Positions 33,354-42,040 of a DNA stretch of 64,000 bases are shown here, in pieces. This DNA comes from Streptomyces fodineus (GTDB lineage: Bacteria; Actinomycetota; Actinomycetes; Streptomycetales; Streptomycetaceae), in the NCBI RefSeq assembly GCF_001735805.1, contig NZ_CP017248.1:9300001-9364000 (forward strand), given 5' to 3'. Under the pieces are notes generated by a model. The model was not told the DNA's origin. It did no database searches and saw only the letters and a program-made list of their open reading frames with translations. Each line of letters begins with the position of its first letter. The first letter of the stretch is position 1. A program made the position numbers and the translations under genes.

Positions 33354-34513
33354 GGACCGTCGCCGTGGTGGGCGCCTCGCTGGCCGGTCTGTCGGCCGCG
33401 CGCTCGCTGCGGAAGCGGGGGTACGACGGCCGGCTGGTCGTCGTCGGCGACGAGCTCCACCGGCCCTACGACAGGCCGCCGTTGTCCAAGGAGTTCCTGG
33501 CCGGTGCCATCGGCGAAGCGGAACTGGCGCTGGAGCGGGACGGCGAGGAACTGCGGGCGGAGTGGGTGCTGGGCGCCCGCGCCACCGGACTCGACCGCTC
33601 CCAGCGGGCGATCCGGCTCGCCGGCGGCCGGGAGATACGCGCCGACGGCGTGGTCATCGCGACCGGCGCCGCCGCCCGCACCCTGCCCGGCACCGAAGGC
33701 CTCGCCGGCGTCCATGTGCTGCGCACACTCGACGACGCCCGCGCCCTCAGGGACGAGCTGGCCCGGGGCGGACGGGTGGTGGTGATCGGCGGCGGCTTCA
33801 TCGGCGCCGAGGTAGCCTCCACGGCGTACGCCCTCGGCCTCGACGTGACCGTGGTCGAGGCGGCACCGACACCGCTGGCCGGACCGCTCGGCGAGGCCAT
33901 GGGCGCGGTCGTCTCCGCGCTCCACGCCGATCATGGTGTGCGGCTGCTGTGCGGCGTGGGGGTCAAGGGGCTGAGCGGGGAGCGCCGGGTCGACGCCGTG
34001 CTCCTGGAGGACGGCCGGAGCATCCCCGCGGACACCGTGGTCGTCGGTGTGGGTGCGCGCCCCTGTGTCGAGTGGCTGGAGGGGTCCGGCGTCGCGCTCG
34101 ACAACGGTGTGAAGTGCGGCGCCGACGGCCGCACGAGTGTCGCCGGTGTGGTCGCCGTGGGCGACTGCGCCAGCTGGTACGACCCGCACACCGGGGTCCA
34201 CCGCAGGGTCGAGCACTGGACGGGCGCGCTGGAACGGCCGGACGCCGCCGTCGCCACGCTGCTCGCGTACGGTGCGAGGGACCCGGGCGTGCCCCGGCCG
34301 CCGTACTTCTGGTCCGATCAGTACGGCGTGAAGATCCAGTTCGCCGGACATGCCGCGGGGGCGGACAGCGTGACGGTCGAGGAGGGCTCGACCGACGACC
34401 GCAGCTTTCTGGCCGTCTACCGCAGGGCCGGCCGGCCGGTCGCCGTGCTCGGCATGAACCAGCCTCGGCTGTTCACCCGCCGGCGCAAGCAGTTGGCCTC
34501 CGCCACGTCTTGA
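33350..34513 (+). CDS. FAD-dependent ferredoxin reductase, copy 1
   Basis: 387-residue NAD(P)H:ferredoxin reductase of the oxygenase-coupled type. FAD-binding start MRTVAVVGASLAGLSAARSL, the motif RPYDRPPLSKEFL, the NAD site VVVIGGGFIGAEVAST (about 142) and the second FAD motif VVAVGDCASW. C-terminal PPYFWSDQYGVKIQFAGHA matches the reductase domain of this family. GTG start overlaps the ferredoxin stop, so the two are co-translated. It should transfer electrons NADH to ferredoxin to the betaine oxygenase. A paralogue lies at 58646. Confidence 0.92.
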   Translation: MRTVAVVGASLAGLSAARSLRKRGYDGRLVVVGDELHRPYDRPPLSKEFLAGAIGEAELALERDGEELRAEWVLGARATGLDRSQRAIRLAGGREIRADGVVIATGAAARTLPGTEGLAGVHVLRTLDDARALRDELARGGRVVVIGGGFIGAEVASTAYALGLDVTVVEAAPTPLAGPLGEAMGAVVSALHADHGVRLLCGVGVKGLSGERRVDAVLLEDGRSIPADTVVVGVGARPCVEWLEGSGVALDNGVKCGADGRTSVAGVVAVGDCASWYDPHTGVHRRVEHWTGALERPDAAVATLLAYGARDPGVPRPPYFWSDQYGVKIQFAGHAAGADSVTVEEGSTDDRSFLAVYRRAGRPVAVLGMNQPRLFTRRRKQLASATS

Positions 34514-34575
34514 CACCACCCATACGGCAACTCATGCTGCGTTGCACATGAAACGCAGTGTTGCTTCATACACAA
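34510..34575 (+). promoter_or_regulatory. Promoter and tandem IclR-type operator of the Rieske oxygenase gene
   Basis: TTGACA at 34510-34515 overlaps the preceding stop codon; CATGCT as -10 about 17 bp on; then TTGCACATGAAACGC (34542-34556) and TTGCTTCATACACAA (34561-34575), 19 bp apart. Confidence 0.7.
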
Positions 34576-34642
34576 CGCCGCCCGAAGTCGCTCTTCCTGG
34601 CGCGTGACCTACCGATCCACGACGTTTCCCGAGGAGTGCACC

Positions 34643-35776
34643 GTGACCTCGACCAGCCTGCCGGACAGCCTGATCGCCACTCTTCCCGGCTCCGCCTACA
34701 CGGACCCCGGCATCTTCGCCCTGGAACAGGAGCGCGTCTTCGAGGCGATGTGGTTCTGCGTCGCGCGCTCGTCCGACCTGGCGCGGCCCGGTGCCTTCCG
34801 GACCGTGGACGTGGGCCGCGAGAGCATCCTCGTCACCCGCGCCCGGGACAACGCGATCCGTGCCTACTTCAATGTCTGCCGGCACCGCGGAGCCAAGCTC
34901 TGCACCGAGGAGACGGGCGAGGTCAAGCGGGCCTTCCAGTGCCCGTACCACGCCTGGACCTACGACCTGACCGGCAAGCTCGTCGCCGCGCCCAACCTGA
35001 CCAAGATGCCCGACGTCGGCCGCACCGAGTACGGCCTGGTGGGCGTGGCCGTGCGTGAGTGGCTCGGCTATGTCTGGGTCTGCCTGGCGGAGAACCCGCC
35101 CTCCTTCGAGGAGGACGTGATGGGGGCGGTGATCGAGCGGCTCGGCGACACCGCGTCGATCGATCGCTACGACATCGCGAACCTCTCGGTGGGCCGGCGG
35201 ATCGTCTACGACGTCAAGGCGAACTGGAAGCTCATCATCGAGAACTTCATGGAGTGCTACCACTGCGCCACGATCCACCCCGAACTCACCGAGGTCCTCC
35301 CGGAGTTCGCCGACGGCTACGCCGCCCAGTACTACGTCGGCCACGGCGCCGAGTTCGGCGCGGACATCCAGGGCTTCACCGTCGACGGCTCCGAGGGCCT
35401 GGACCGCATCCCCTCGGTCGCCGAGGACCAGGACCGCCGCTACTACGCGATCACCGTCAAGCCGCAGGTGTTCATCAACCTGGTGCCCGACCACGTGATC
35501 TTCCACCGGATGTACCCGGTGGCCGTGGACCGCACGGTGGTGGAGTGCGACTGGCTGTACCTCCCGCACGTCGTGGAGAGCGGCAAGGACGTCAGCCGGT
35601 CCGTGGAGCTCTTCGACCGGGTCAACCGACAGGACTTCGACGCCTGCGAACGCACCCAGCCGGGCATGAGCTCACGGCTGTACGCCAAGGGCGGCGTGCT
35701 CGTGCCCAGTGAGCACCACATCGGCGCCTTCCACGACTGGGTGAACGAGCGTCTCGCGACGCCGCAGCCGGAGTGA
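34643..35776 (+). CDS. gbcA: Rieske oxygenase alpha subunit, probable glycine betaine monooxygenase
   Basis: 377 residues from GTG 34643, where GAGGAG precedes; the upstream ATG would start before this site. The Rieske centre is FNVCRHRGAKLC plus FQCPYHAWTYD (Cys-x-His, Cys-x2-His); the catalytic iron site is IIENFMECYHCATIHPEL, the Asn-x2-Glu-Cys-Tyr-His-x4-His pattern of GbcA-type enzymes. It should hydroxylate one N-methyl group of glycine betaine, releasing dimethylglycine and formaldehyde, using the adjacent ferredoxin and reductase. Carnitine or stachydrine demethylases are related alternatives, but dimethylglycine oxidase and sarcosine oxidase downstream favour betaine. Confidence 0.85.
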   Translation: MTSTSLPDSLIATLPGSAYTDPGIFALEQERVFEAMWFCVARSSDLARPGAFRTVDVGRESILVTRARDNAIRAYFNVCRHRGAKLCTEETGEVKRAFQCPYHAWTYDLTGKLVAAPNLTKMPDVGRTEYGLVGVAVREWLGYVWVCLAENPPSFEEDVMGAVIERLGDTASIDRYDIANLSVGRRIVYDVKANWKLIIENFMECYHCATIHPELTEVLPEFADGYAAQYYVGHGAEFGADIQGFTVDGSEGLDRIPSVAEDQDRRYYAITVKPQVFINLVPDHVIFHRMYPVAVDRTVVECDWLYLPHVVESGKDVSRSVELFDRVNRQDFDACERTQPGMSSRLYAKGGVLVPSEHHIGAFHDWVNERLATPQPE

Positions 35777-35796
35777 GGCGCACCAGGGGCGCCCAT

Positions 35797-35823
35797 GGCC
35801 CGCGCGGGGGGCGTACGCGGGCC
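35797..35823. terminator. Probable bidirectional terminator
   Basis: GGCCCGCG / CGCGGGCC, an 8-bp stem with an 11-nt loop, between the convergent oxygenase and iclR genes. Confidence 0.5.
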
Positions 35824-35847
35824 GTGCGGCGGTCGTGCTCCGTGCGC

Positions 35848-36645
35848 TCAGCCGAGGTATCCCATCCGGTGGCTGATTTCGTCCGCACCCTTGACCAGCA
35901 CCGGAGCCAGCTCGTGCATGCGCTCCTCGGTGAACCGGTACGAGGGCCCGGAGGCGCTGATCGACGCGATGACCTGGCCCTCCCGGTCCCGGATCGGGGC
36001 GGCCATGGCGTGCAGCCCGATCTCCAGCTCCTCCAGCGTCCAGGCGTAACCGCGCTCCCGGGCCTCGGCGAGGTTCTTCTCCAGCTTCGCCTTCGAGGAG
36101 ATCGTGTGGGGGGTCAGCTTCTTCAGGCCGGCGTCCGCGACCAGCGCGGCGCGTTCCTTCGCGGCCAGATGAGCCAGCATGATCTTGCCGCTGGAGGTGG
36201 CGTGCACCGGGGTCAGCTGGCCGACCCAGTTGTGCGCGGTGACGGCGGCCGTGCCACGCACCTGGTAGAGGTTGATCGCGTAGTGCTCCTGCATGACGGC
36301 GATGTTGACCGTCTCGCCGATCTCCTCCGCCAGGCGCTCGCACACCGGACGACCCTGCTGGGTGATGTCGATACGCCCTGTGACGGCGCCCGCCAGTCGT
36401 ACGATGCCGAAGCCGAGCCGGTACTTTCCGCGCTCGCCCGCCTGCTCCACCAGGCCCCGCGCCTCCAGGGCGCCGAGCAGGCGGAAAGCCGTCGACTTGT
36501 GGACCTCGATCTCGGCGGCCACCTCGCTCACGCCTGCCTCGCCACGCTGGGCGAGGATCTCCAGGACGCTGATGGCGCGGTCGACCGACTGGACCCCGCC
36601 GGGCGGTGAACCATTCGTTTCGGTATCCGCACTGTAGTTGCTCAT
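35848..36645 (-). CDS. IclR-family transcriptional regulator, copy 1
   Basis: 265 residues from ATG 36645 (MSNYSADTETNG). The N-terminal winged helix is VQSVDRAISVLEILAQRGEA with recognition helix VSEVAAEIEVHKSTAFRLLG; the C-terminal IclR effector domain follows (GETVNIAVMQEHYAINLYQV, TPVHATSSGKIMLAH, RERGYAWTLEELEIGLHAMA). Very similar to the regulator at 56531. Placed between the oxygenase and choline dehydrogenase genes, it is the best candidate for the TTGCG-N5-CGCAA sites across the island, one of which covers its own start codon. The ligand is unknown; betaine pathway intermediates are plausible. Confidence 0.93.
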   Translation of the reverse strand: MSNYSADTETNGSPPGGVQSVDRAISVLEILAQRGEAGVSEVAAEIEVHKSTAFRLLGALEARGLVEQAGERGKYRLGFGIVRLAGAVTGRIDITQQGRPVCERLAEEIGETVNIAVMQEHYAINLYQVRGTAAVTAHNWVGQLTPVHATSSGKIMLAHLAAKERAALVADAGLKKLTPHTISSKAKLEKNLAEARERGYAWTLEELEIGLHAMAAPIRDREGQVIASISASGPSYRFTEERMHELAPVLVKGADEISHRMGYLG

Positions 36646-36657
36646 AGCGGAACTATA
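36638..36657 (-). promoter_or_regulatory. Leaderless promoter and autoregulatory site of iclR copy 1
   Basis: On the minus strand TATAGT (36657-36652) lies seven bases before the ATG at 36645 with no ribosome site between, the geometry of a leaderless transcript. TTGCTCATAGCGGAA (36638-36652) covers the start codon and resembles the island operator. Confidence 0.55.
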
Positions 36658-36712
36658 CGCGCGGTAAACAACACTCATGCAAGTAACGCACTGTGAACAA
36701 AGATCTTACAAG

Positions 36713-36746
36713 TTGCGCCGTCCGCAACCTAGTGCGCATAGCGATA
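36713..36746 (+). promoter_or_regulatory. Tandem IclR-type operator of betA
   Basis: TTGCGCCGTCCGCAA (36713-36727, a perfect TTGCG-N5-CGCAA palindrome) and GTGCGCATAGCGATA (36732-36746), 19 bp apart. I do not see a clear TTGAC -35 at the usual distance here. Confidence 0.6.
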
Positions 36747-36796
36747 CCCGTACTAGCATGCCCGGCACATCAACGGCGCGAGCGAGACGAGGCACC

Positions 36797-38467
36797 ATGG
36801 CTCCCTTGCAGTACGACTTCGTCATCGTCGGCGGCGGATCGGCCGGCAGCGCACTGGCGAACCGGCTCTCGGCCGACCCCGGCAACCGGGTGCTCGTCCT
36901 GGAGGCGGGCCGCTCCGACTACCCCTGGGACGTCTTCATCCATATGCCCGCGGCGCTGACCTATCCCATCGGCAGCCGCTTCTACGACTGGAAGTACGAG
37001 TCCGAGCCCGAGCCGCACATGGGCGGCCGGCGCATCTACCACGCCCGGGGCAAGGTGCTCGGCGGTTCCAGCAGCATCAACGGCATGATCTTCCAGCGCG
37101 GCAACCCCATGGACTACGAGCGCTGGGCGGCCGAGCCGGGCATGGAGACCTGGGACTACGCGCACTGCCTGCCGTACTTCCGCCGGATGGAGAACTGCCT
37201 CGCGGCCGACCCCGACGACGAGTTCCGCGGCCATGACGGCCCCCTCGTCCTCGAACGCGGCCCCGCGACCAACCCGCTCTTCACCGCCTTCCTCAAGGCC
37301 ACCCAGGAGGCGGGCTACGCGCCGACGGACGATGTCAACGGCTACCGGCAGGAAGGATTCGCCAAGTTCGACCGCAACGTCCACCGCGGGCGCCGGCTCT
37401 CGGCCTCCAAGGCGTACCTCAAGCCCGCGATGAAGCGGCCGAACCTCACGGTGACGACGCGTGCCCTCGTCACCCGGGTGCTCTTCGAGGGCAAGCGGGC
37501 CGTCGGCGTGGAATACCGGCGCGGCAAGGGTGCTCCCCAGCAGGTCCGCGCCGGCGAGGTCATCCTGTGCGGCGGCGCCATCAACTCCCCGCAGCTGCTG
37601 CAGCTCTCCGGCGTCGGCAACGCGGAGGAGCTGAGCGCCCTCGGCATCGACGTCGTACACGACCTCCCGGGCGTCGGCGAGAACATGCAGGACCACCTGG
37701 AGGTGTACGTCCAGTACGGCTGCAAGCAGCCCGTGTCCATGCAGCCGTACATGGCGAAGTGGCGCGCCCCCTTCATCGGACTGCAGTGGCTGTTCAGAAA
37801 GGGGCCCGCGGCCACCAACCACTTCGAGGCGGGCGGCTTCGCCCGCAGCAACGAGGACGTGGACTATCCCAACCTGATGTTCCACTTCCTGCCCGTCGCC
37901 GTCCGCTACGACGGCTCCTCGCCCTCCGGCGGCCACGGGTACCAGGTGCACGTCGGGCCCATGTACTCCGACGCCATCGGATCTGTGAAGATCAAGAGCA
38001 AGGACCCGCGGGTCAAGCCCGCGCTGCGCTTCAATTACCTCTCCACCGAGCAGGACCGCCGGGAGTGGGTCGAGGCGATCCGGGTCGCCCGCAGGATCCT
38101 CAACCAGCCCGCCCTCGCCCCCTACAACGCCGGTGAGATCTCGCCCGGACCCTCCGTCGACAGCGACGAGGAGATCCTCGACTGGGTCGCCAAGGAGGGC
38201 GAGACCGCCCTGCACCCCTCGTGCACCTGCAAGATGGGCACCGACGAGATGTCCGTCGTCGACCCGCAGAGCATGCGGGTGCACGGTCTGGACGGGCTGC
38301 GCGTGGTGGACGCGTCGGTCATGCCCTATGTCACCAACGGCAACATCTACGCACCGGTGATGATGATCGCCGAGAAGGCGGCCGACCTCATCCTCGGCAA
38401 GGAGCCGCTGGAACCCTCCAAGGCCGTGTACTACCGGCACCGCGACGCCCAGCAGCAGGCCGGGTGA
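36797..38467 (+). CDS. betA: Choline dehydrogenase (GMC oxidoreductase)
   Basis: 556 residues from ATG 36797. FAD-binding motif FVIVGGGSAGSALANRLS and LVLEAGRSD at the start; GMC signatures ARGKVLGGSSSINGMIFQRG and GGAINSPQLLQLSGVG; the catalytic His lies in ALHPSCTCKMG and the C-terminal TNGNIYAPVMMIAEKAADLI. Length and the long DYERWA segment agree with BetA. It should oxidise choline to betaine aldehyde, the entry step of the island, and possibly betaine aldehyde further. Divergent from iclR copy 1 and followed three bases later by the MTHFR-like gene. Confidence 0.92.
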   Translation: MAPLQYDFVIVGGGSAGSALANRLSADPGNRVLVLEAGRSDYPWDVFIHMPAALTYPIGSRFYDWKYESEPEPHMGGRRIYHARGKVLGGSSSINGMIFQRGNPMDYERWAAEPGMETWDYAHCLPYFRRMENCLAADPDDEFRGHDGPLVLERGPATNPLFTAFLKATQEAGYAPTDDVNGYRQEGFAKFDRNVHRGRRLSASKAYLKPAMKRPNLTVTTRALVTRVLFEGKRAVGVEYRRGKGAPQQVRAGEVILCGGAINSPQLLQLSGVGNAEELSALGIDVVHDLPGVGENMQDHLEVYVQYGCKQPVSMQPYMAKWRAPFIGLQWLFRKGPAATNHFEAGGFARSNEDVDYPNLMFHFLPVAVRYDGSSPSGGHGYQVHVGPMYSDAIGSVKIKSKDPRVKPALRFNYLSTEQDRREWVEAIRVARRILNQPALAPYNAGEISPGPSVDSDEEILDWVAKEGETALHPSCTCKMGTDEMSVVDPQSMRVHGLDGLRVVDASVMPYVTNGNIYAPVMMIAEKAADLILGKEPLEPSKAVYYRHRDAQQQAG

Positions 38468-38470
38468 GCC

Positions 38471-39307
38471 ATGGGCGCCGACGCCCTGCGGGCGCTGCTC
38501 ACCCGCGTGCGGTACGAGGTGCTGCCGGCGAAGGCGGCGGAGGAGAAGGTTCTCGCCCATGTGCCCCGCGATGTCGTGGTCACGGTCACGGCGTCGCCGG
38601 TCAAGGGGCTGGAGCCGACGCTTCTCCTCACCGAGCGGCTCGCCGCCCACGGCTACCGTGTCGTCCCGCATGTGCCCGCACGGCTCCTGCGGGACGACAC
38701 GCACCTGAAGGACGTCGCCGAACGGCTGCGTGCGGCGCGCGTCGACGACGTCTTCCTGCCGGCCGGTGACGCCGATCCGCCGGCCGGGCCGTACCACGCG
38801 GCGCTGCCGGTGCTGCGCGCTCTGACCGACCTCGGCAGGCCCTTCGCGGAGATGGGGATCACCGGCTATCCGGAGAGCCATCCCCTCATCCACGACGACA
38901 TCACCATCCAGTCGATGTGGGACAAGCGGGCGCACGCCACATACATCGTCAGCAACCTGTGCTTCGATGCGCGTGTACTCGGCGACTGGATCTCCCGGAT
39001 CCGGCGCCGCGACATCACCCTGCCCGTCTACGTCGGCGTGGCCGGGCCCGTCCAGCGGGCCAAGCTGCTGTCGATGGCGACGAAGATCGGGGTGGGCGAG
39101 TCGACGCGCTTTCTCACCCGGCATCCGTCCTGGTTCCTGCGGTTCGCGGCACCCGGCGGGTACGCCCCCGAGCGGCTGCTCGGCCGCGGCGCACAGGCGT
39201 TCGCCGGGCCCGCGGCGGCGGTGGCCGGCCTCCACCTCTTCACCTTCAACCAGATCGCCGAGACGGAGCGCTGGCGCCGTGCGGCACTGGACCGGCTGGG
39301 CGGCTGA
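38471..39307 (+). CDS. Methylenetetrahydrofolate-reductase-like protein
   Basis: 278 residues. A MetF-like TIM-barrel: VVTVTASPVKGLEPTLLLTE, VVPHVPARLLRD, DVFLPAGDADPPAGPY, MGITGYPESHPLI, FDARVLGDWISRIR and LPVYVGVAGPVQRAK match the shorter MTHFR relatives that recur in demethylation gene sets. It lies three bases after betA in the same operon, with no ribosome-site problem (GGTGAGCC). It presumably works on folate-bound one-carbon units from dimethylglycine or sarcosine oxidation; whether it reduces methylene-THF is unproven, because such paralogues can have altered chemistry. Confidence 0.8.
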   Translation: MGADALRALLTRVRYEVLPAKAAEEKVLAHVPRDVVVTVTASPVKGLEPTLLLTERLAAHGYRVVPHVPARLLRDDTHLKDVAERLRAARVDDVFLPAGDADPPAGPYHAALPVLRALTDLGRPFAEMGITGYPESHPLIHDDITIQSMWDKRAHATYIVSNLCFDARVLGDWISRIRRRDITLPVYVGVAGPVQRAKLLSMATKIGVGESTRFLTRHPSWFLRFAAPGGYAPERLLGRGAQAFAGPAAAVAGLHLFTFNQIAETERWRRAALDRLGG

Positions 39308-39358
39308 CGCGCGCAGGGGAGCGACGCGGCGGCGGCCAAATCGAGATACACCGACCCC

Positions 39359-39423
39359 TTGACGGCTCTCGGCCGATTCGGCCAGGGTGTTCCACCACAA
39401 GCAATTCAATGCACAATGCGCAA
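39359..39423 (+). promoter_or_regulatory. Promoter and tandem IclR-type operator of betB
   Basis: TTGACG at 39359-39364, CAGGGT about 18 bp on, then TTCCACCACAAGCAA (39390-39404) and ATGCACAATGCGCAA (39409-39423). Both keep the right half-site (AGCAA, CGCAA) and are 19 bp apart. Confidence 0.6.
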
Positions 39424-39446
39424 CGAATTCTTCGAAGGGCGCGGCC

Positions 39447-40916
39447 GTGGCAGATCTGTACGTGGACGGAGAATGGCGCGCCGCTGTGGCCGGCGGCCAC
39501 CGGGAGATCCGCTGTCCGGCGGACGGCACGCTGGTCGCGACCGTCTCGGAGGCGACCCGCCCCGACACCGAGGCCGCGATCGCCGCCGCCCGCCGCGCCT
39601 TCGACGCGGGCCCCTGGCCCCGTACCCCCGAGCGTGAGCGCGGCGCACTGCTGCTGCGCACCGCCGGCATCCTCGAGCGCGACGCCAAGGACATCGCCCG
39701 CGCCGAATCCCTCGACACCGGCAAGCGCCTGGTGGAGAGCGAGTACGACATCGCCGACGTCGTCTCCTGCTTCCGCTACTACGGCGGCATCGCCGGCACC
39801 AGCGCGGGACGGGTGGTCGACACCGGACGCGAGGACGCCCTCAGCCGGGTCACCTACGAGCCCGTCGGCGTGTGCGGACTGATCACTCCCTGGAACTACC
39901 CGCTGCTGCAGGCCAGTTGGAAGGTCGCCCCGGCCCTTCTCGCGGGCAACACCGTCGTCCTCAAGCCCAGCGAGCTCACGCCCTCCACCTCCATCCTGCT
40001 GATGAAGGCCCTTCAGGAGGCGGGGCTCCCGGCCGGCGCCGCCAATCTGGTACTGGGCGCCGGAGCCGAGGCCGGCGCCCCGCTGGCCGAGCACCCGGCC
40101 GTCGACATGGTGTCGTTCACCGGCGGGCTGCAGACCGGGCGGCACATCATGGCCACCGCCGCGGCGACGGTGAAGAAGGTCGCGCTGGAACTCGGCGGCA
40201 AGAACCCGAACGTGGTCTTCGCCGACGCCGACTTCGAGACCGCCGTCGACTTCGCGCTCACCGCCGTCTTCCTGCACTCCGGGCAGGTCTGCTCGGCCGG
40301 AGCCCGCCTCATCGTCGAGGACTCGATCCACGACGCCTTCGTCGACGAGGTCGTACGCCGCGCCCGGCGGATCCGCCTCGGCGGCCCCTTCGACCCCGAG
40401 GCCGAGACCGGCGCGCTGATCTCCGCACAGCACCGCGAGAAGGTCGAGGCGTACGTCGCCGCAGGCCTGGCCGAGGGCGCCGTACTGCGCTGCGGCGGCG
40501 CACGCCCCGACGACCCCGCGCTCGCGGACGGCTTCTACTACCCGCCCACGGTCCTCGACGAGTGCCGGCAGGACATGCGCGTGGTGCACGAGGAGTCCTT
40601 CGGACCCGTGCTCACCGTCGAGCGTTTCCACGACGAGGACGACGCCGTCCGCATCGCCAACGACACCGAGTACGGCCTCGCCGGAGCCGTCTGGACCGAG
40701 GACGCGGGCAAGGCCCAGCGGGTGGCCCGCGGGCTGCGCCACGGCACCGTGTGGATCAACGACTACCACCCCTATGTGCCGCAAGCGGAATGGGGCGGTT
40801 TCGGGCTCTCGGGCGTGGGCCGCGAGCTGGGGCCGACCGGCCTCGACGAGTACCGAGAGCCCAAGCACGTCTGGCAGAACATCCAACCCCGGCCGCAGCA
40901 CTGGTTCCGCGGCTGA
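39447..40916 (+). CDS. betB: Betaine aldehyde dehydrogenase
   Basis: 489 residues from GTG 39447 (VADLYVDGEW). ALDH motifs: ITPWNYPLLQASWKVAPAL, the glutamate motif KVALELGGKNPNVVF, catalytic Cys in HSGQVCSAGARL and the ESFGPVLTVERF strand. With betA in the same regulon, oxidation of betaine aldehyde to glycine betaine is the most likely role. It starts an operon that continues into the betaine ABC transporter 20 bp later, joining synthesis and uptake. Confidence 0.9.
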   Translation: MADLYVDGEWRAAVAGGHREIRCPADGTLVATVSEATRPDTEAAIAAARRAFDAGPWPRTPERERGALLLRTAGILERDAKDIARAESLDTGKRLVESEYDIADVVSCFRYYGGIAGTSAGRVVDTGREDALSRVTYEPVGVCGLITPWNYPLLQASWKVAPALLAGNTVVLKPSELTPSTSILLMKALQEAGLPAGAANLVLGAGAEAGAPLAEHPAVDMVSFTGGLQTGRHIMATAAATVKKVALELGGKNPNVVFADADFETAVDFALTAVFLHSGQVCSAGARLIVEDSIHDAFVDEVVRRARRIRLGGPFDPEAETGALISAQHREKVEAYVAAGLAEGAVLRCGGARPDDPALADGFYYPPTVLDECRQDMRVVHEESFGPVLTVERFHDEDDAVRIANDTEYGLAGAVWTEDAGKAQRVARGLRHGTVWINDYHPYVPQAEWGGFGLSGVGRELGPTGLDEYREPKHVWQNIQPRPQHWFRG

Positions 40917-40936
40917 ACGCCGAAGAGAGGTCGATC

Positions 40937-42040
40937 ATGACCCCAGCACAGACCGAGGTGTCGCAGCGGCGCGACACGTCCCAGGACCCCAAGGATCGCA
41001 CCCCGGTCATCTCCGTGCGCCGGCTGTGGAAGGTGTTCGGGCCGAAGGCCGCCGAGGTGCCGGGCTCCGAGGAGCTGTGCGGACTCACCCGCCGCGAGCT
41101 CATGGACCGCACCGGCTGCACCGCCGCCGTACGGGACGTGAACTTCGAGGTGTCGCCCGGCGAGGTCTTCGTCGTCATGGGCCTGTCCGGCTCCGGCAAG
41201 TCCACCCTGGTGCGATGTCTGACCCGGCTGATCGAACCCACCGCGGGGGAGATCGTCTTCGAGGGCGAGGACATCCGCGGCGCCGACCCGCGGCGGCTGC
41301 GCGAACTGCGGCGCAGCAAGTTCTCGATGGTGTTCCAGCACTTCGGTCTGCTGCCGCACCGCAAGGTCGTCGACAACGTGGCGTTCGGCCTGGAGATACG
41401 GGGCATGGGCAGGGCCGAGCGCACCAAGAAGGCCCTGGAGACCGTCGAGCTGGTGGGCCTGGCCGGATACGAGAACTCCTACCCCGACCAGCTCTCCGGC
41501 GGTATGCAGCAGCGTGTCGGCCTGGCCCGCGCCCTCGCCGGCGACCCCGACGTCCTCTTCTTCGACGAGCCGTTCTCCGCGCTCGACCCGTTGATCCGCC
41601 GCGACATGCAGAGCGAGGTCATCCGCCTGCACCACGAGGTCGGCAAGACCATGGTGTTCATCACCCACGACCTCTCCGAGGCCCTGAAGCTGGGCGACCG
41701 CATCCTGATCATGCGTGACGGGAAGATGGTCCAGTGCGGCACAGGCGACGAACTCGTCGGCGCCCCGGCCGACGACTACGTACGCGACTTCGTGAAGGAC
41801 GTGCCGCGCGGCGACGTCCTCACCCTGCGCTGGATCATGCGCCCGGTGGAGCCCGAAGACGCCCTGGACGGGCCCGAGTTGGGGCCGGACGTCGTGGTGC
41901 GCGAGGCCACCCGGGCCGTCCTGGCCGCCGAGAAGCCGGTCAAGGTCGTGGAGAACGGCAAGCTGCTCGGCATCGTCGGCGACGAGGAGATCCTCTCCGT
42001 CGTCGCCGGACAGTCAGCCGGTCGGGAAGGCGGTGCGTGA
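40937..42040 (+). CDS. Glycine betaine/proline ABC transporter ATP-binding protein
   Basis: 367 residues. OpuAA/ProV type: the N-terminal FGPKAAEVPGSEELCGLTRR region precedes Walker A MGLSGSGKSTLVR (about 78), then QHFGLLPHRKV, signature QLSGGMQQRVGLARAL, Walker B VLFFDEPFSALDP and switch ITHDLSEALK. The C-terminal 90 residues form a CBS-like regulatory segment (VKVVENGKLLGIVGDEEIL). It sits between betB and the double permease and overlaps the latter. Expected to drive betaine or choline uptake. Confidence 0.93.
   Translation: MTPAQTEVSQRRDTSQDPKDRTPVISVRRLWKVFGPKAAEVPGSEELCGLTRRELMDRTGCTAAVRDVNFEVSPGEVFVVMGLSGSGKSTLVRCLTRLIEPTAGEIVFEGEDIRGADPRRLRELRRSKFSMVFQHFGLLPHRKVVDNVAFGLEIRGMGRAERTKKALETVELVGLAGYENSYPDQLSGGMQQRVGLARALAGDPDVLFFDEPFSALDPLIRRDMQSEVIRLHHEVGKTMVFITHDLSEALKLGDRILIMRDGKMVQCGTGDELVGAPADDYVRDFVKDVPRGDVLTLRWIMRPVEPEDALDGPELGPDVVVREATRAVLAAEKPVKVVENGKLLGIVGDEEILSVVAGQSAGREGGA

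Noticed and set aside
36770..39751. 993-residue open frame on the minus strand (and similar giant frames at 390-2402 plus, 17032-19935 minus, 41776-44178 minus, 57452-59650 minus)
   Set aside because: These are shadows of GC-rich real genes: their products are Arg/Gly/Ala/Pro/His-rich without any domain, and they lie antisense or out of frame to clearly recognised enzymes. Only the purU portion of the last one is real.
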